From assembly GCA_003255025.1 (NCBI GenBank), contig QANY01002375.1, forward strand, positions 1,178,001 to 1,242,000: DNA of 64,000 nt. Direction: 5' to 3'. This stretch comes from Datisca glomerata. Taxonomy: Eukaryota; Streptophyta; Magnoliopsida; Cucurbitales; Datiscaceae. Positions within the stretch are counted from its first letter, which is position 1, and every line of letters begins with the position of its first letter. A program made the position numbers and the translations under genes. Positions 12,830-24,450 of this stretch are shown here, piece by piece. The notes beneath the pieces were generated by a model. It ran no database searches. It was not told where the DNA came from and worked only from the letters and a program-made list of their open reading frames with translations.

Positions 12830-13290
12830 TGAGCTAGGGTACCAGGCAGACTGCTTTCCTATTTTTTCATTTAGCTAGGTGCTTCTAATCGAGTCAGAAT
12901 TCTTTTCCCGTCTGACGAGCGAAAAGGTAAGCCATACATCACTTCTTTCCTTTTGGAGTCTGGCTAGGTATTTTTGCTTTGACTAGAGTTCTTTTCCCAT
13001 CTGGTGAGTTATAATGCAAGCTAGATATAATTGTTTTCCTTTTAGAGTTTAACCAAATATTTCTACTCTAACTGGAGTCCATTTTCCTGTCTGGCGAGCT
13101 AGAATGCAAGTCTGACATCACTTTTTTTGGAGTCTAGCCAGGCATTCCTACTTTGACTAGAGTCTGTTTTCCCATGTGGAAAGTTAGAATGCAAGCCAGA
13201 CATCACTTTTTTCTTTTGGAGTCTAGCCATGCATTTCTGCTTTGACTAGAGTCTGCTTTCTCGTCTGACGAGTTAGAATACAAGCTAAAC
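12830..13290 (+). repeat. Tandem repeats of about 95 bp inside the Tat element
   Basis: About five degenerate units recur, each containing variants of CTTTTGGAGTCTAGCCAGGC, then TTTGACTAGAGTCTGTTTTCCC, then a GAGTTAGAATGCAAGCCAGACATCAC-like end. They lie between pol and the antisense ORF, the hypervariable zone from which satellite repeats are known to arise in Tat/Ogre elements. Confidence 0.75.
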
Positions 13291-13559
13291 AATAATTTTT
13301 TCCTTTGACATCTTCATTTTTGGGAGAAAATAGCCATTGTATTGATGTCTGGTCGGGCTACAATCTTTTTTTCTTTCCTTTTAGTTTTACTAGTAGTAGA
13401 CCTTTAGGTGCTCTAGATTCCAAGGATGTGCCAACACATGTGCGTCCATGTCCCATAGTCGATAAGTCCTTGGCTATATTACCATTATTACCAGATAAAG
13501 TGCTTCCCAATTATGTTCAAGGGCTCTTACTTTTGTGTCTTTTTTTGTAGGATGAGATC

Positions 13560-16500
13560 GCCTGCCCGAAATCAACGAACATTCATCATGGAGTTGTAGT
13601 ATCGTGAGGTGGTGAGTTGGTGTGACTTGTTTCACAGATTTGTCTGGTCTCGTAGTTCTTCCAGGTTGTGCCCTAATTAGAGTACATTCAGTTCTGAGTT
13701 GTACTGCTGGACTCTGTGGGAGAGTAACCCTATTTGCAATGGGATGATGACCATTGTGTCGAAGGCCAGTCTGTAGGGGATTTCTCCCATTACCGTCCTT
13801 CTCATGGTCCTATAAGCCTAAAGGACGTTTAGGAGCACGTCTACCACAACCCTTTCCTTCCTTCCAGCTTGGTCTTGAGATTGTGCTTGGTGGTTTTGTT
13901 GGCTGCCTCTACTTTTCCGTTGGATTATGGGTAGGCTGGTAAAGAGGTGAGGTGCCTAATCTCGAGCTGCTTGCACGTCCACATGAACTTAGCGTTATTG
14001 AACTAGTTGTCGTTATATGATGATGGTGTGGGGTATGTTGAATCTGCACATGATGTTTTTCCAAATGAAGTTCGTGGTCTTGTGCTTCATGATGGTGGCT
14101 AAGGGCTCTAACTCTACTCACTTGGTGAAATAGTCTATGGTGACAATGGCAAGTTTGTTCTGACCTTTCCCCATTGGTAGAGGTCCGATTAAATCCACCC
14201 CCACTAAGCAAACGGCCACAAACTTGGGATGGAGGTGAACGGTTCTGGTGTTTGGTGTGGGATGTTCATGGTCCTTTGGAATTTGTCGCATCTTCTTACA
14301 AAGTTCTTGGTGTTCGAAACCATCATCGGCCAGTAATACCCCTACCTTTTTAACTTATCGTGCAACGCCCGTGCGTTACTGTGGTTTCCACAGTCTCCCT
14401 CGTGTACTTCACTAATGATGTACAGTGCTTGGTCGGGCATGATGCACCTCAAGTAGGGATATGAAAAAGCTCTTTTGTATAAAGTTTCATTGCTAATTAC
14501 GTAGTTGGCCGATCTGAGGCAGAGCTTCCAAGTCGCCTTCCTATCAGGGGGTAGGGTCATGCCTCGTAAGTACTCGAATATTGGTGAGATCCACGATGGG
14601 GTCATTGCCGCCTTACTTGTTTCCAATACTTCCTTGTTGTCAATGCTCGGGAGGGAGAGGAATTCCACTGGCACCGTTCTACTAATCAGGGTGTTGTAGG
14701 GTGAAGCATGCTTGGCCAATGCATCCACAATAGTGTTCAGACTCCGGGGGATCTGTTAAATCGTGTATGAGTCGTACTTCCTAAGCAGGGCCCACGCCCT
14801 TGCCAGATACTTGGCCATATTATCTCCCTTTGTCTAGTACTCCTCAATGATCTGTTTGACAACTAGTTTGGAGTCACTGTAGATCCTCAAGGTTCTCACA
14901 TTCAAAGTCCATGCCAACTTTAGTTCGGCAAGTAGCGCTTCATATTTTGTTTCATTATTCAAGGCATTGAACCTAATGCCTAGAGCGTACTCAACCCAGG
15001 ACTGGTCAGGTGCCAAAAGAAGTATGCTCGCTCCACTCCCATCTTGTTAGAGGTGCCAGTCACGTATAAGGTCTAAGGATATCCTTCAGCCTCCACTTCT
15101 TCTTCGCGGCCTACCGTCATGTCTGCGATGAAATCCGCAATGGCTTGCCTTTTTTATGGTAGTTCGAGTGATGAACTGAAGATTGAATTCACTGAGTTCG
15201 ATGGCCCATTTAGCTATGCGTCCCAAGGTCTCAGGATTTTGAAGGACTTTCCTAAGCGAGGAACTCGTGAGGACTTGAATGGAGTGGGCTTGGAAGTATG
15301 AACGGAGTTCCCGTGCCGCTGTGACAAGGGCAAGTGCCATTTTCTCCAGTATGGGTAAAATTTCTCTACACCCACCATGGCCTTACTAAGGTAAGAGATC
15401 AGCTTCTAGACGAAGTCCTCTTCTATTTAGACCAAGTCGACGCTAATGGCCATCTCTAAGACCGCCAGGCAGCGAGACAACACCTCCCCGAGCACAGGTT
15501 TAGAAAGTAGTGGTGGGGAGCTCATGTAGATTTTCAATGCTGAAAAAGCTTCATGACACTCCTTAGTATACTCAAATGACGTATTTTTTCTCAGGATCTT
15601 GAAGAAGGGGATTCATGTATCCGTAGCTTGAGAGATAAAATGGTTGGTCATAGCGACCCACCCCGTGAGACATTGGACCTCATTGATGCTACTCGGGGGG
15701 TCCATTTTAAATAACGCCCTTATCTTGTCTGGGTTGGCTTCAATCCCTCTCTAGTTTTCCATAAAACCCATAAACTTTCCTGAGCCGACTCTGAAAGCAC
15801 ATTTTGAGCGGTTTTAGCTTCATCTGATATTTTCTTAGGGTGTCAAGCATTTCGGTGAATTTAGCAATGTGGTCTGCTATTCTTCTACTTTTGACAAGCA
15901 TATCGTCAACATACACCTCCATTTTCCTCGATATTTGTTCAGTGACCTTGTTCCCCAACCTTTGGTATCCACATATTTTAGTCAGAATGGAATCTCAGTG
16001 TAGCAATAGGTTCCCTGGCTGGTGATGGAGGAGGTTTTCTCCTTGTCGGGTAGATGCATCAAGACCTGGTTGTATCCAGAGTATGCGTCCATGAAGCTGA
16101 ACAGATCATGTCTCGACGTAGCGTCGACTAGTTGGTCTATGCGGGAAGGTGGAAGCTGTCTTTGGAACACACTTTGTTTAAACTTTTGAAGTCTATGCAG
16201 ACCCTCCATTTTCCATTTAAATTTTTAACCAGCGACATTGGCCAGCCACTCTGAGTATTGGACTTCAATGATAAATCTTGCACAGAGCAGCTTCTCCACC
16301 TCTGCAATATGGCCTCATCCCTTTCTGAATTCATACTCCTCCTTTTTCTGCCTGAATGGTCTAAATTTCATGTTAATGTTAAGGTGGTGGGTGATGACGC
16401 GTCGATCTATGCCAGGCATATCGTCGTGGGCCCATACGAAGACATACTTATTATTTTAGAGGAACCTCGTGAGCTCCTCTTTCTGTTTGGGAGCGAGCAT

Positions 16501-16640
16501 TGACCTAATTTGGATTCTCCTCTCCAGCAGTGCGAGCAAGAGGACGACTGATTCCAAATGTTCTATAGGCTCTCCTTGGGGTTTCTCCATGGGCGGTTCA
16601 TCTATCATGGCTTTTCCCTTATTGACTTTACCCCCATATG
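13560..16640 (-). pseudogene. Ty3/gypsy pol: reverse transcriptase, RNase H, integrase
   Basis: Broken minus-strand frames give, from right to left: MKFRPFRQKK and WRVCIDFKSLNKVC (about 16400-16180), SFMDAYSGYNQVLMH and EVYVDDMLVKS (the catalytic YVDD box, about 15920-15880), a first RNase H segment (ALALVTAARELRSYFQAH, 15340-15280), a second RNase H-like domain (NNETKYEALLAELKLA, 14960-14900), an integrase zinc-binding segment (HEGDCGNHSNARALHDKLKR, ending 14342), and integrase core (VGVDLIGPLPMGKGQNKLAI, about 14200-14140) fading out near 13560. The dual RNase H arrangement is characteristic of the Tat clade. Multiple stops and frameshifts; no activity expected. Confidence 0.9.
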
Positions 16641-16812
16641 TCTTTTCGCCTTAGGTCCGCCTTTTGGACCCGTCGTTGTTCATAGGTTCACCTTTGAAGA
16701 CAAAAAATCAGGAATGTTACTGGGTTGGGATCGTCGCCAGTAAGCTCATTTTTGTTAATGCAAGAAGAAGTCTTTCAAGTATTCTAGGGAGAGGAACCAT
16801 TTTGATGTTGAG

Positions 16813-17049
16813 TTCCCACAGATGACACCAATTTTTTGTGCTTGAAATCTCTAAACAGTACACGTGCTCCTCCCTTGGCGGCTAGAAATCCTTTCGACCT
16901 GTAAATCTGTATAACGCAAACAAAGAACACAAAGAACGAGGAGAGCCATGTGGTGTTTCCTCGCATAATGGCCTCCGCTATGCCTAAGTCAATATCCTGG
17001 TAGACATTTTGTAGAGTTTTCCTAATGGGAGAGTTGCGTACCTTCTTAT
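16813..17049 (-). mobile_element. Leader and 3' part of the gypsy 5' LTR
   Basis: The LTR edge is at about 16837, where the minus strand reads TTTCAAGCACA before the leader. The minus-strand text CTAGGATATTGACTTAGGCAT-like is typical of the R/U5 part of Tat LTRs. At 17049 the LTR is cut by the copia insertion. It resumes at 23770, where the minus strand has a TATA-like GATAAATACC (about 23797-23788). Confidence 0.6.
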
Positions 17050-18915
17050 TGTTGGAATCTGCGGTGACACGTGGCAGAAGGTGTGGTGGTATTTAAAAAA
17101 ATATAAAACGATAAATGATCGTATCGTTGCAGATCCTAAAGATGACAACTTTTTAATTAAAAAACACTTTTTTCATATCAGATCCATTATACATTTATAT
17201 ATTAAATAAAAAACATACATGGATATAAAATATACCTCTCATAGTCCAATCAAATGATAGACTTCGAGATCCACACCACGATCTTCCAAGCCAATTCTCA
17301 AACACACTAGGACATTTGTGGGCACGTAGAATATATCAAGAACACTTTTATGTCTCTAGATGTACTCAGGACATGAGATCTAAAAATTTTTTAGAAGGAT
17401 TAATTTGTGAGATAAAACTCTGATCGGAAAATAATTATAAATTCTTCATAGAGCTTTTTGATTAACTTTTAATCTCAGAGAGTTTCACTCCTAATTGCAA
17501 CTGTGTTGTTACCACACTGAAGCCAATATTTTTTAGAGAATGACATATCAAATTTTTTAGGGATTTACATAAAATAATAAATTAATTACAAATATGCGAT
17601 TGAAGTGGGACTCAAAAAAATTGTACAACATTGCAGTGCCACACAACACTATAGTGTGCCGTGAGGAGTCACAGTGTCTTACGACACTACAGTTTCACGG
17701 CACTACTATAGTGCCCTAAGGCACTACAGTGTGCCACGCCCCACTGTAGTGCTACATGGCACTATTGTAGTCCGTGTCAATCTCTGATTCAAAATCATTG
17801 GTTAACATGTGACAGTCCAACATGCCACATGATAATTTCTACAAATTTATTATTTATTTTAATCAAATAAATATCTAGATATTAGTTAATTTAAAAATTA
17901 TCTTATCTGATCATCATTATCAACTAGCTTATCTGTTAGTTCAAACAACAGATTTAGTTGATTCAAAATTTGAATTATTAAGTCATAATAATTAAACATT
18001 ATCTAATTTCATAAATTAGATATTTTATCTCACTTATCGATTGACAAAAAATTAATCGATATTATTATTTAATGATAATTTTCAAAAATTACATTAAATA
18101 ATTTAATTAATTATTTTTAATTAATTAACCATACATAATTATCTAACAATTATATACTTGCCCCAGAAATATAATTTCTTTTGCAAGCCAGTCCTTTTCT
18201 AATGTCCTGAAATATTCACAGCCTAGAATGTGTAGTACAGATGTGACTTGGAGACCATGAACTCATAATCTTAAGCTCCAATAAACTAGATTATTAATTA
18301 AATAATATTATTTATTAATTCTATTATTACTCCACTATAAATATGAAATTAAACTCTTAGAGATTACATAATGTATTTACAGAGTATTATTGTGTAGTCC
18401 ATTGATATAATCATTTCATGTATTTTTTTCCTCAAACTATTAGTTCTTAAATTAGAGCTAGTCAAAATTACCATTTTATCCTTCTATTTACCCTTTGATC
18501 TTTAAGTACTATTAATTCACTAGTGAATGACTAATTTATAATCGTATTATAAGTCTGAGCTCAATAACCATTCAGTTTCAGAATAAACACTTAAGAGAAC
18601 CAATAGACGACCCGTTAGGAAAGCTTGGATTCCAAATCTTGTAAGATCATGTTTCCAGTCATCCATATCACTGAATCTCCAAAATAAAAGTCACTAGTCT
18701 GTTTTACAAATAAACTTAACGAGTGAGTCAAAAGATCCAGTAAACATGCATAGAAAATCATAACTACTCAAGATTGAGATTGATCTATATATGATCATCA
18801 GATTGATATGTATTAAATTTTTTTGATAAACGACAAGTTATGAAATATATTAATTCATATCAGTCATGTCATAAATAATTTTATTATATAAAGTACCCTC
18901 ACTAAGATCTTATAG
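17050..18915 (-). repeat. 3' LTR of the copia element, 5' end deleted
   Basis: Starts (plus sense) TGTTGGAATC and is collinear with 21533 to about 23475 of the other LTR. It lacks the roughly 290 bases that end the intact copy (about 23480-23769), including its terminal GCCCAACA. Contains the CACTATAGTG palindrome cluster at 17640-17770. Confidence 0.85.
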
Positions 18916-18917
18916 TC

Positions 18918-19186
18918 AGTTTCCATGTTTTCATGCTTGGTTCTCATAATATCATTCATGCTCACAAGCATATAGTACTTAGCTTTGTTGTTGGATTGAA
19001 TCCAAACATCAAACTTGCCCCTAACATCTTAGGGGTATTGGCATTGATCTCCTCAGGACATTCGTTAGTAAGAACAAATTTGTGGTTCTCACAAGTTAAC
19101 ATCAAGTTTAAATTTGACTTTCATCTAATGAAATTATTAGCATTTAATTTTTCAAGGGCAAGTAAAACAGTAATAGGGTTGCCCAT
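18918..19186 (-). pseudogene. Ty1/copia gag N-terminal fragment
   Basis: From an ATG at 19186 (minus) the frame reads MGNPITVLLALEKLNANNFI, a stop (TGA where the family has Trp), then LTCENHKFVLTNECPEE and, after a frameshift, KLSTICL and HENMET-like text. This matches the UBN2-type gag of plant copia elements (EKLNGxNFxxWK; CENLKFVLxEECP). It is cut near 18918, where sequence switches to LTR. Confidence 0.75.
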
Positions 19187-19277
19187 GGTAGACCTAATAA
19201 TAACTGAAAAATAAAATATACATAATTCATATAATTGAAATAAATATCAATAATTCGGAAAGTAAACATGATGCATG

Positions 19278-19593
19278 TAGGGGTGTTCAAAAGTGTCCCG
19301 AACTGACCGAACCAAAAAGGACTGGTCCAGTCGGTTCGTTATATGTGTTCAGTCTTTTTTGTGGTTTTTGAACCGAGCCGAACGGAAACTTTGATTTTAT
19401 ATTATTTTTCATTTTTTATATATATTTCATATTAAACCGAACCAAAACTTTGATTTATATTATTATTTTTTCAATAATATCACTTAAAATTATTTTTAAT
19501 TTAATAATACTGAACCGAAGAATCAAACCAAATCGAACCGAAACTCACGGCTCGGTTCGGTCCGGTTTCGTTGCCGAACCGCGAACACCCCTA
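19278..19593. mobile_element. hAT-type MITE, copy 1 (316 bp)
   Basis: Terminal inverted repeats TAGGGGTGTTC / GAACACCCCTA are flanked by near-identical 8-bp sequences GATGCATG (19270-19277) and AATGCATG (19594-19601). The subterminal DNA is rich in CGGTTCGGTT motifs in both orientations. Short TIRs starting TAGGG and an 8-bp duplication indicate the hAT superfamily. No coding capacity. Confidence 0.8.
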
Positions 19594-19601
19594 AATGCAT
19601 G

Positions 19602-21520
19602 AATGCAACATAGTAAACACTTAAATTTAACATTTACTAATCCACGATAAGACAACTTAATAATTAATGTGCCGTCTTAGAATCACTCAGATTAATTTTA
19701 GACTGTCTACGAGACATTCTCATCCTTATTAATTAAAACTCAAAATGTCTCATATTTTCTCTTCTAATAATAATGTATCACTTATTTGGTCAAATCACAA
19801 TTATTCACTCAAAACTTAATTGTGACTTTGTGAGTGTAACCCATTATTTTGGATTTTATGACCTGATTTAGAATATGCCGCCTTAGAGTCGGTAAAAAAT
19901 AAACTACATAACTTAGTCATATTTTCTTAAGAAATTCAACTTTGGTATTGATACAACTCGAAACCTTCCTTAGGGGGATAAAAACAAAGCCACCTCGATG
20001 CACTCACTATACCTCACGGTGTAGCACTAATAATGGAAACCATATGTTACATTGGCATGTCAACCTTCTCCTACTCATTATTTTAGGATAATGTGTTTCT
20101 ATTTTAACTAATCAATTAATTAGAAATTAATTACTAGTTAAAATAACCCTATGAATGTAAAATTAACAGTTAATCAAATCTAATTGGTCTGAGTTCATTT
20201 AACATTCTAAAGAGCCTAAGTCAAAATTTGGTGAATTTAGAATAACTAATTAATTACATTCATCAAAGTTCAATAAAACTATTTTAAGAAAGTTGATTAT
20301 CTTAAAGGTTACTATAGTCTTTAGAGTGGTGTGATTATCAAGTTTTAACTGATTAAAACTTAGAAATTTACATGTAATTGATTTCTCAAAACAATTCATA
20401 TAAAAATATTAGGAAAGTTATAATCAATCATGTTTCTCCTAATGAGACGCGTGAATAAATAAAACTGTGTGATTTCATGTATGACATGTGATCGACTAAT
20501 GCATGATCATGTTATCAATCAAATCAATAGATATTTATTTAACAATTAAATAAATAAATGATGAACCAAGTGATTATTGAGTATTTGTAAATTACAACCT
20601 TTCAAAAATAGAAATAATTATAAAGAGGACTTTATGAATACATATTTCCTAAATAGCTCATTCTCCACCAAAATTCCATATTTGTAATTTTCAAGCTTTA
20701 ATCAAAACCCTTTTAATTAGGATAAACTATTTTTTCTAATTAAATAATCCCATTAATTATCCTTTTAAACTTAATTGAATTTGATAGTAAAAAAATAATT
20801 TGATCACTCATCAAACTTGGGTCAAACACAATCAATTAATTAATTTTAATTTAAAAAATTTAAAATAATTTATTATCCCTTTAAAAATCAAATTTTAAAT
20901 TTTAAAATTCAAAATTCAAAATTTCAAAACTTCAAAATCAAAACTTATAATTTAAAAAATAAGGATATGATTTGGGTTTTCACGACACATAGCAGAGATA
21001 GGGTAACACGGTATCAAAGCTTCTACGGAACTTCCCTTGCAGTAACAACAATTACCTCTGACGATAGGACTCTCCATCCGCCGCCCCCATCCACCACCGT
21101 CACCACCGCTATCAACCACCGCCGGCGTCCTTCACGGGGGCACCGCAGCCGGTGGCGTCGTGGACGCTGATTTTTCCAATGGCGTTAATGCTGCTGGACT
21201 ACCGGTGGCGCCGGTGTCGGCGCTGGAATTCCTATTTTTTTCCTTCCCTGTTCGTCTGGTGCGTTATTCGCCTTCTTGCGATCTGAATTGTTTACAACAT
21301 GATATTCTAAATAAAATTACAAAAATTTCTATGCCCAAAATGGCTTACACAAGATCTAAGGAAAAATAAAGAACAAAGCCTAAACTCAAAAGTCACCATA
21401 CAATTAACCATACACTCAAAAAATAAACCATCCATTCATTCATACAAATCAAAATATATATAATATGAACGATGCAAGAACACCCACATAATATTTTATA
21501 TACAAATATATAAAGACCTC
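19602..21520 (-). other. Long non-coding leader of the copia element
   Basis: About 2 kb between gag and primer site without recognisable coding sequence. Mostly AT-rich. A sharp GC-rich island lies at about 21057-21240 with repeated CCACCACCG/CCGCCG motifs; the ORFs there are low-complexity. Leaders this long are unusual for copia elements. Confidence 0.6.
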
Positions 21521-21532
21521 TCTGATACCAAT

Positions 21533-23769
21533 TGTTGAAATCCGTGGCGAAGCGCGGGGAAGGCGTGGTGGTGTTTTTAAAAAAAAATTATAAAACGATA
21601 AACAATCGCATCATCGCAGATCCCAAAGATGAAAACTTTTTAATTGAAAAATATTTTTTCGGATCAGATCCATTATATATTTATATATTAAATAAAATAC
21701 ATACATGGATATAAAACATATCTCTTGTAGTTCAATCAAACGTCCTTGCAATACAACGATCTTACTATCCCACAAACGATAGGCTTTGAGATCCACACCA
21801 TGATTTTTTCAAGTCAATCCTCAAATATACTAGGACATGTGTGGGCATGTCGAATATATCAAGAACACTTTTTCTATCTTGAAATGTACTCATCACATGA
21901 GATCTAGAGATTTTTTAGAACTATTAATTTGTGAGACAAAACTCTGATCGAAAAATAATTAAAAAAATTTCACAGTGCTTTTTTATTAGCACATTGAAGC
22001 CAGTAGAATATATCAAAATAGTTTTTAGATAATGACATATCAGATTTTTTAGGGATTTACATAAAATGATAAATTAATTACAAATGTGCAAGTGAAGTGG
22101 GACTCACTACAATTGTACCACACAGCAGTGTCGTACGGAGTCACAGTGTCTCACGGCACCACTACAGTGTGCCTGACACCACTACAGTGTGCCTGACACC
22201 ACTACAGTGTGCCTCGTCCCACTGTAGTGCTATGTGGTACTACAGTAGTCCATGTCAATCTCTGATTCAAAATCATTGATTGACATGTGGCAATCCAACA
22301 TTTCACGTGGAATTTTCTACAAATTTATTATTTATTTTAATCAGATAAATATTTAGATATTAGTTAATTTAGAAATTAACTTATCTAATCATCTCTATCA
22401 ATTAGCTAATATGTTAGTTCAAATAACAGATTTAATTGATTCAAAATTTGAATTATTATCTTATAATAATTAAACATGATCTAATTTCATAAATTAGTTA
22501 TTTTGTCTCTTATCGATTAACACAAAATTAATAGATATTTCATAAATCACTTATCGAATTGCAGTCTAGGGTGTGAATATTTCATAAATCATTTATCGAT
22601 TAACACAAAATTAATAAATATTATTATTTAATGATAATTTCCAAAAAATACATAATTCAGTCAATTAATTCTTAATTAATTAATCATACATGAATATCTC
22701 TTAATTATATACTTGCCCCAAAAATATATTTGCTTTTACAAGTCAGTCATTTTCTCATGTCCTGAAATATTCACACCCTAGACTGTGTAGGACAGAGGCG
22801 ACTTGGTGAACATGGACCCGTAATCCTAAACTCCAATAAACCAAATTATTAATTAAACTCTTCAATTAAACAACTTCTTTATTGATTTCATTATTACTCC
22901 ACTATAAATATGAAATTGCACTCTTAGAGATTACAAAATATATTTACAGAGTATTCTCGTGTAATTCATCGATATACATGTAGTTCTATCTTTCAATTAT
23001 TGGTTCGTAAATTATAGCTGGTCAAAAATATCGCTTTATCATTCTAATTACCTCTTAATCCTTAAGTACCATTAATTCACTAGTGAATGACTAATTTATA
23101 ATCATATTATAAATTTGAGCTCAATAACCATTCAGTTCTAGAATTAACATTTAAAGGAACCAATATACGATTTGTTAAGAAAACTTGGATTCCAAATCTT
23201 GTAAGATCATGTTACCAGCCATCCATATCACTAAATCTCTTAAACAAAAGTCACTAGTCTGTTTTACAAACATAACTTTACGAGTGAATCAAAAGATCCA
23301 GTAGACATGCATATGAGTTCATGACTACTCAGGATTTAGACTGATCTGCAAATGATCATTAGATTGATGTGTATTAAAGTTTTATGATAAACGACAAGTT
23401 AATAAAGATATTATACTAATCCACATCGGTCCTATCATCTATAATCTTATTATATAAAGTATATTTACTAAAATATCTATCCACATCAATGATTCAGATT
23501 TAGATCACATGCATTCATAATGATTAGTGAATTGTACTAGCAATCATTTATTAAAGATTCTGTACTTTAATATGTTGCTGATAATTTTATTCATTATCTA
23601 TAACCTTAATCTGCTCGTACTTATACACGATCATAGTCTCATTAATGAATATAAAACTTTCAGATATTTACATAATTATTCAACAATAATTTAAAAGAAC
23701 AATTATAAAAAAATATAATTTCATATTAAGAATGTCTAAACACATGCTTGAAGGGCACTATGCCCAACA
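21533..23769 (-). repeat. 5' LTR of the copia element, complete (2237 bp)
   Basis: Bounded by TGTTGAAATC at 21533 and GCCCAACA at 23769, next to the Met primer site and the CTTAT target repeat. A perfect 20-bp tandem unit (22161-22180, 22181-22200, partial at 22201) contains the inverted pair CACTACAGTG / CACTGTAGTG. Confidence 0.88.
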
Positions 23770-23774
23770 CTTAT

Positions 23775-24450
23775 GGAGTAAGTGATGGTATTTATCCCGG
23801 AAGCCTTAGAGGAGAAAGCGTGTTGATGAAGCCTCGGTGATCTAATTATGGGTTTAGTTGTTAGATTTTATTAATTTTGTAACCAATGGTACCTTTTTCA
23901 TGTGATCCCTTAGCTAACCTAGGGATTTTGGGTTATGATGTGATTGGTTATTTATAGCATAACATGAATAACTTATAGTGAATCAGTTAAAGTTCTTTAA
24001 CTAGCTCGATCTTATTTGGATAGATCGTGTGGTTAATTAAAATTAGTTAATAGAAGTTTCAATTGAGGGTTTCCTATGGGAACCCTAAACGTGTGGTCTT
24101 TAAAATAAAAGAGGAGACCTAATCTTATTGTGAGACTTAACTATTATTAACTGAGATAAAGTTTTGTTTTAACAAAAAAATCCTAGTATTCTCTCTTGCA
24201 TAACCCTAGCCGAAAATGAGAGAGAGGTATTGGTTTTTGTATTCGAGGGTTCACACACTCGTTTTAGTTTACGGTTTTAAGAATAGTGAAAAAAATCACA
24301 AGGTCCCAATATTCACAAAGGTGGTTCGGTTTCGGGTTGATACATGTTGATCAAAGATTCAAGCACAAGGACCAAGGATAGGGAATTTCGTGATGATTGA
24401 GGATAGGTTTGCACGTAGATTGATGTTTGAGATTTTCACAGAAGAACAAA
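23775..24450. other. Gypsy LTR continuation, then LTR-like sequence
   Basis: The first part should continue the interrupted gypsy 5' LTR. From about 23880 the text (CTCTCTTGCATAACCCTAGCC, a GAGAGAGAG run, then GGTTCGG and TTGATCAAAGATTCAAGCAC) has the style of a plant copia LTR in plus orientation. I could not find paired ends, so the identity stays open. Confidence 0.3.

Larger units (their letters stand above)
10441..17049 (-). mobile_element. Decayed Ty3/gypsy element, Tat/Retand type
   Basis: Minus-strand order from right to left: 5' LTR end (16837-17049, continuing past the nested copia element at 23770), leader TTGGTGTCATCTGTGGGAAC (16832-16813), reverse transcriptase, RNase H, integrase, a tandem-repeat block, and an antisense ORF. 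The leader closely resembles the TTGGCGCCGTCTGTGGGAA usual in plant Tat-lineage elements. Gag and protease are missing: only about 300 bases separate leader and reverse transcriptase. The 3' LTR should lie in about 10441-11400, but I could not match it to the 5' LTR, so the left boundary is a guess. The moderately GC-rich block at 10500-10680 is unlike its surroundings and probably belongs to the element. Confidence 0.7.
17045..23774 (-). mobile_element. Nested, internally deleted Ty1/copia element with CTTAT target duplications
   Basis: The element occupies 17050-23769 and is flanked by perfect 5-bp direct repeats CTTAT (17045-17049 and 23770-23774). Minus-strand order: 5' LTR 23769-21533 starting TGTTGGGCATAGTGCCC and ending TTTCAACA; AT spacer; primer site TGGTATCAGA (21530-21521, initiator Met); a long non-coding leader; a gag start; then a junction directly into a truncated 3' LTR (18915-17050). 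Most of gag and all of pol are absent, so it could not move on its own. The two LTRs are visibly diverged, with many substitutions and indels, so the insertion is not recent. A hAT MITE sits inside at 19278-19593. Confidence 0.85.

Noticed and set aside
22161..22213. Regular palindromic repeats suggestive of a CRISPR array
   Set aside because: The units are contiguous with no unique spacers, inside a plant LTR.
17050..23769. Two independent solo LTRs rather than one element
   Set aside because: The shared CTTAT flanks, the primer site beside one LTR and the gag fragment between them in the same orientation fit a single insertion.
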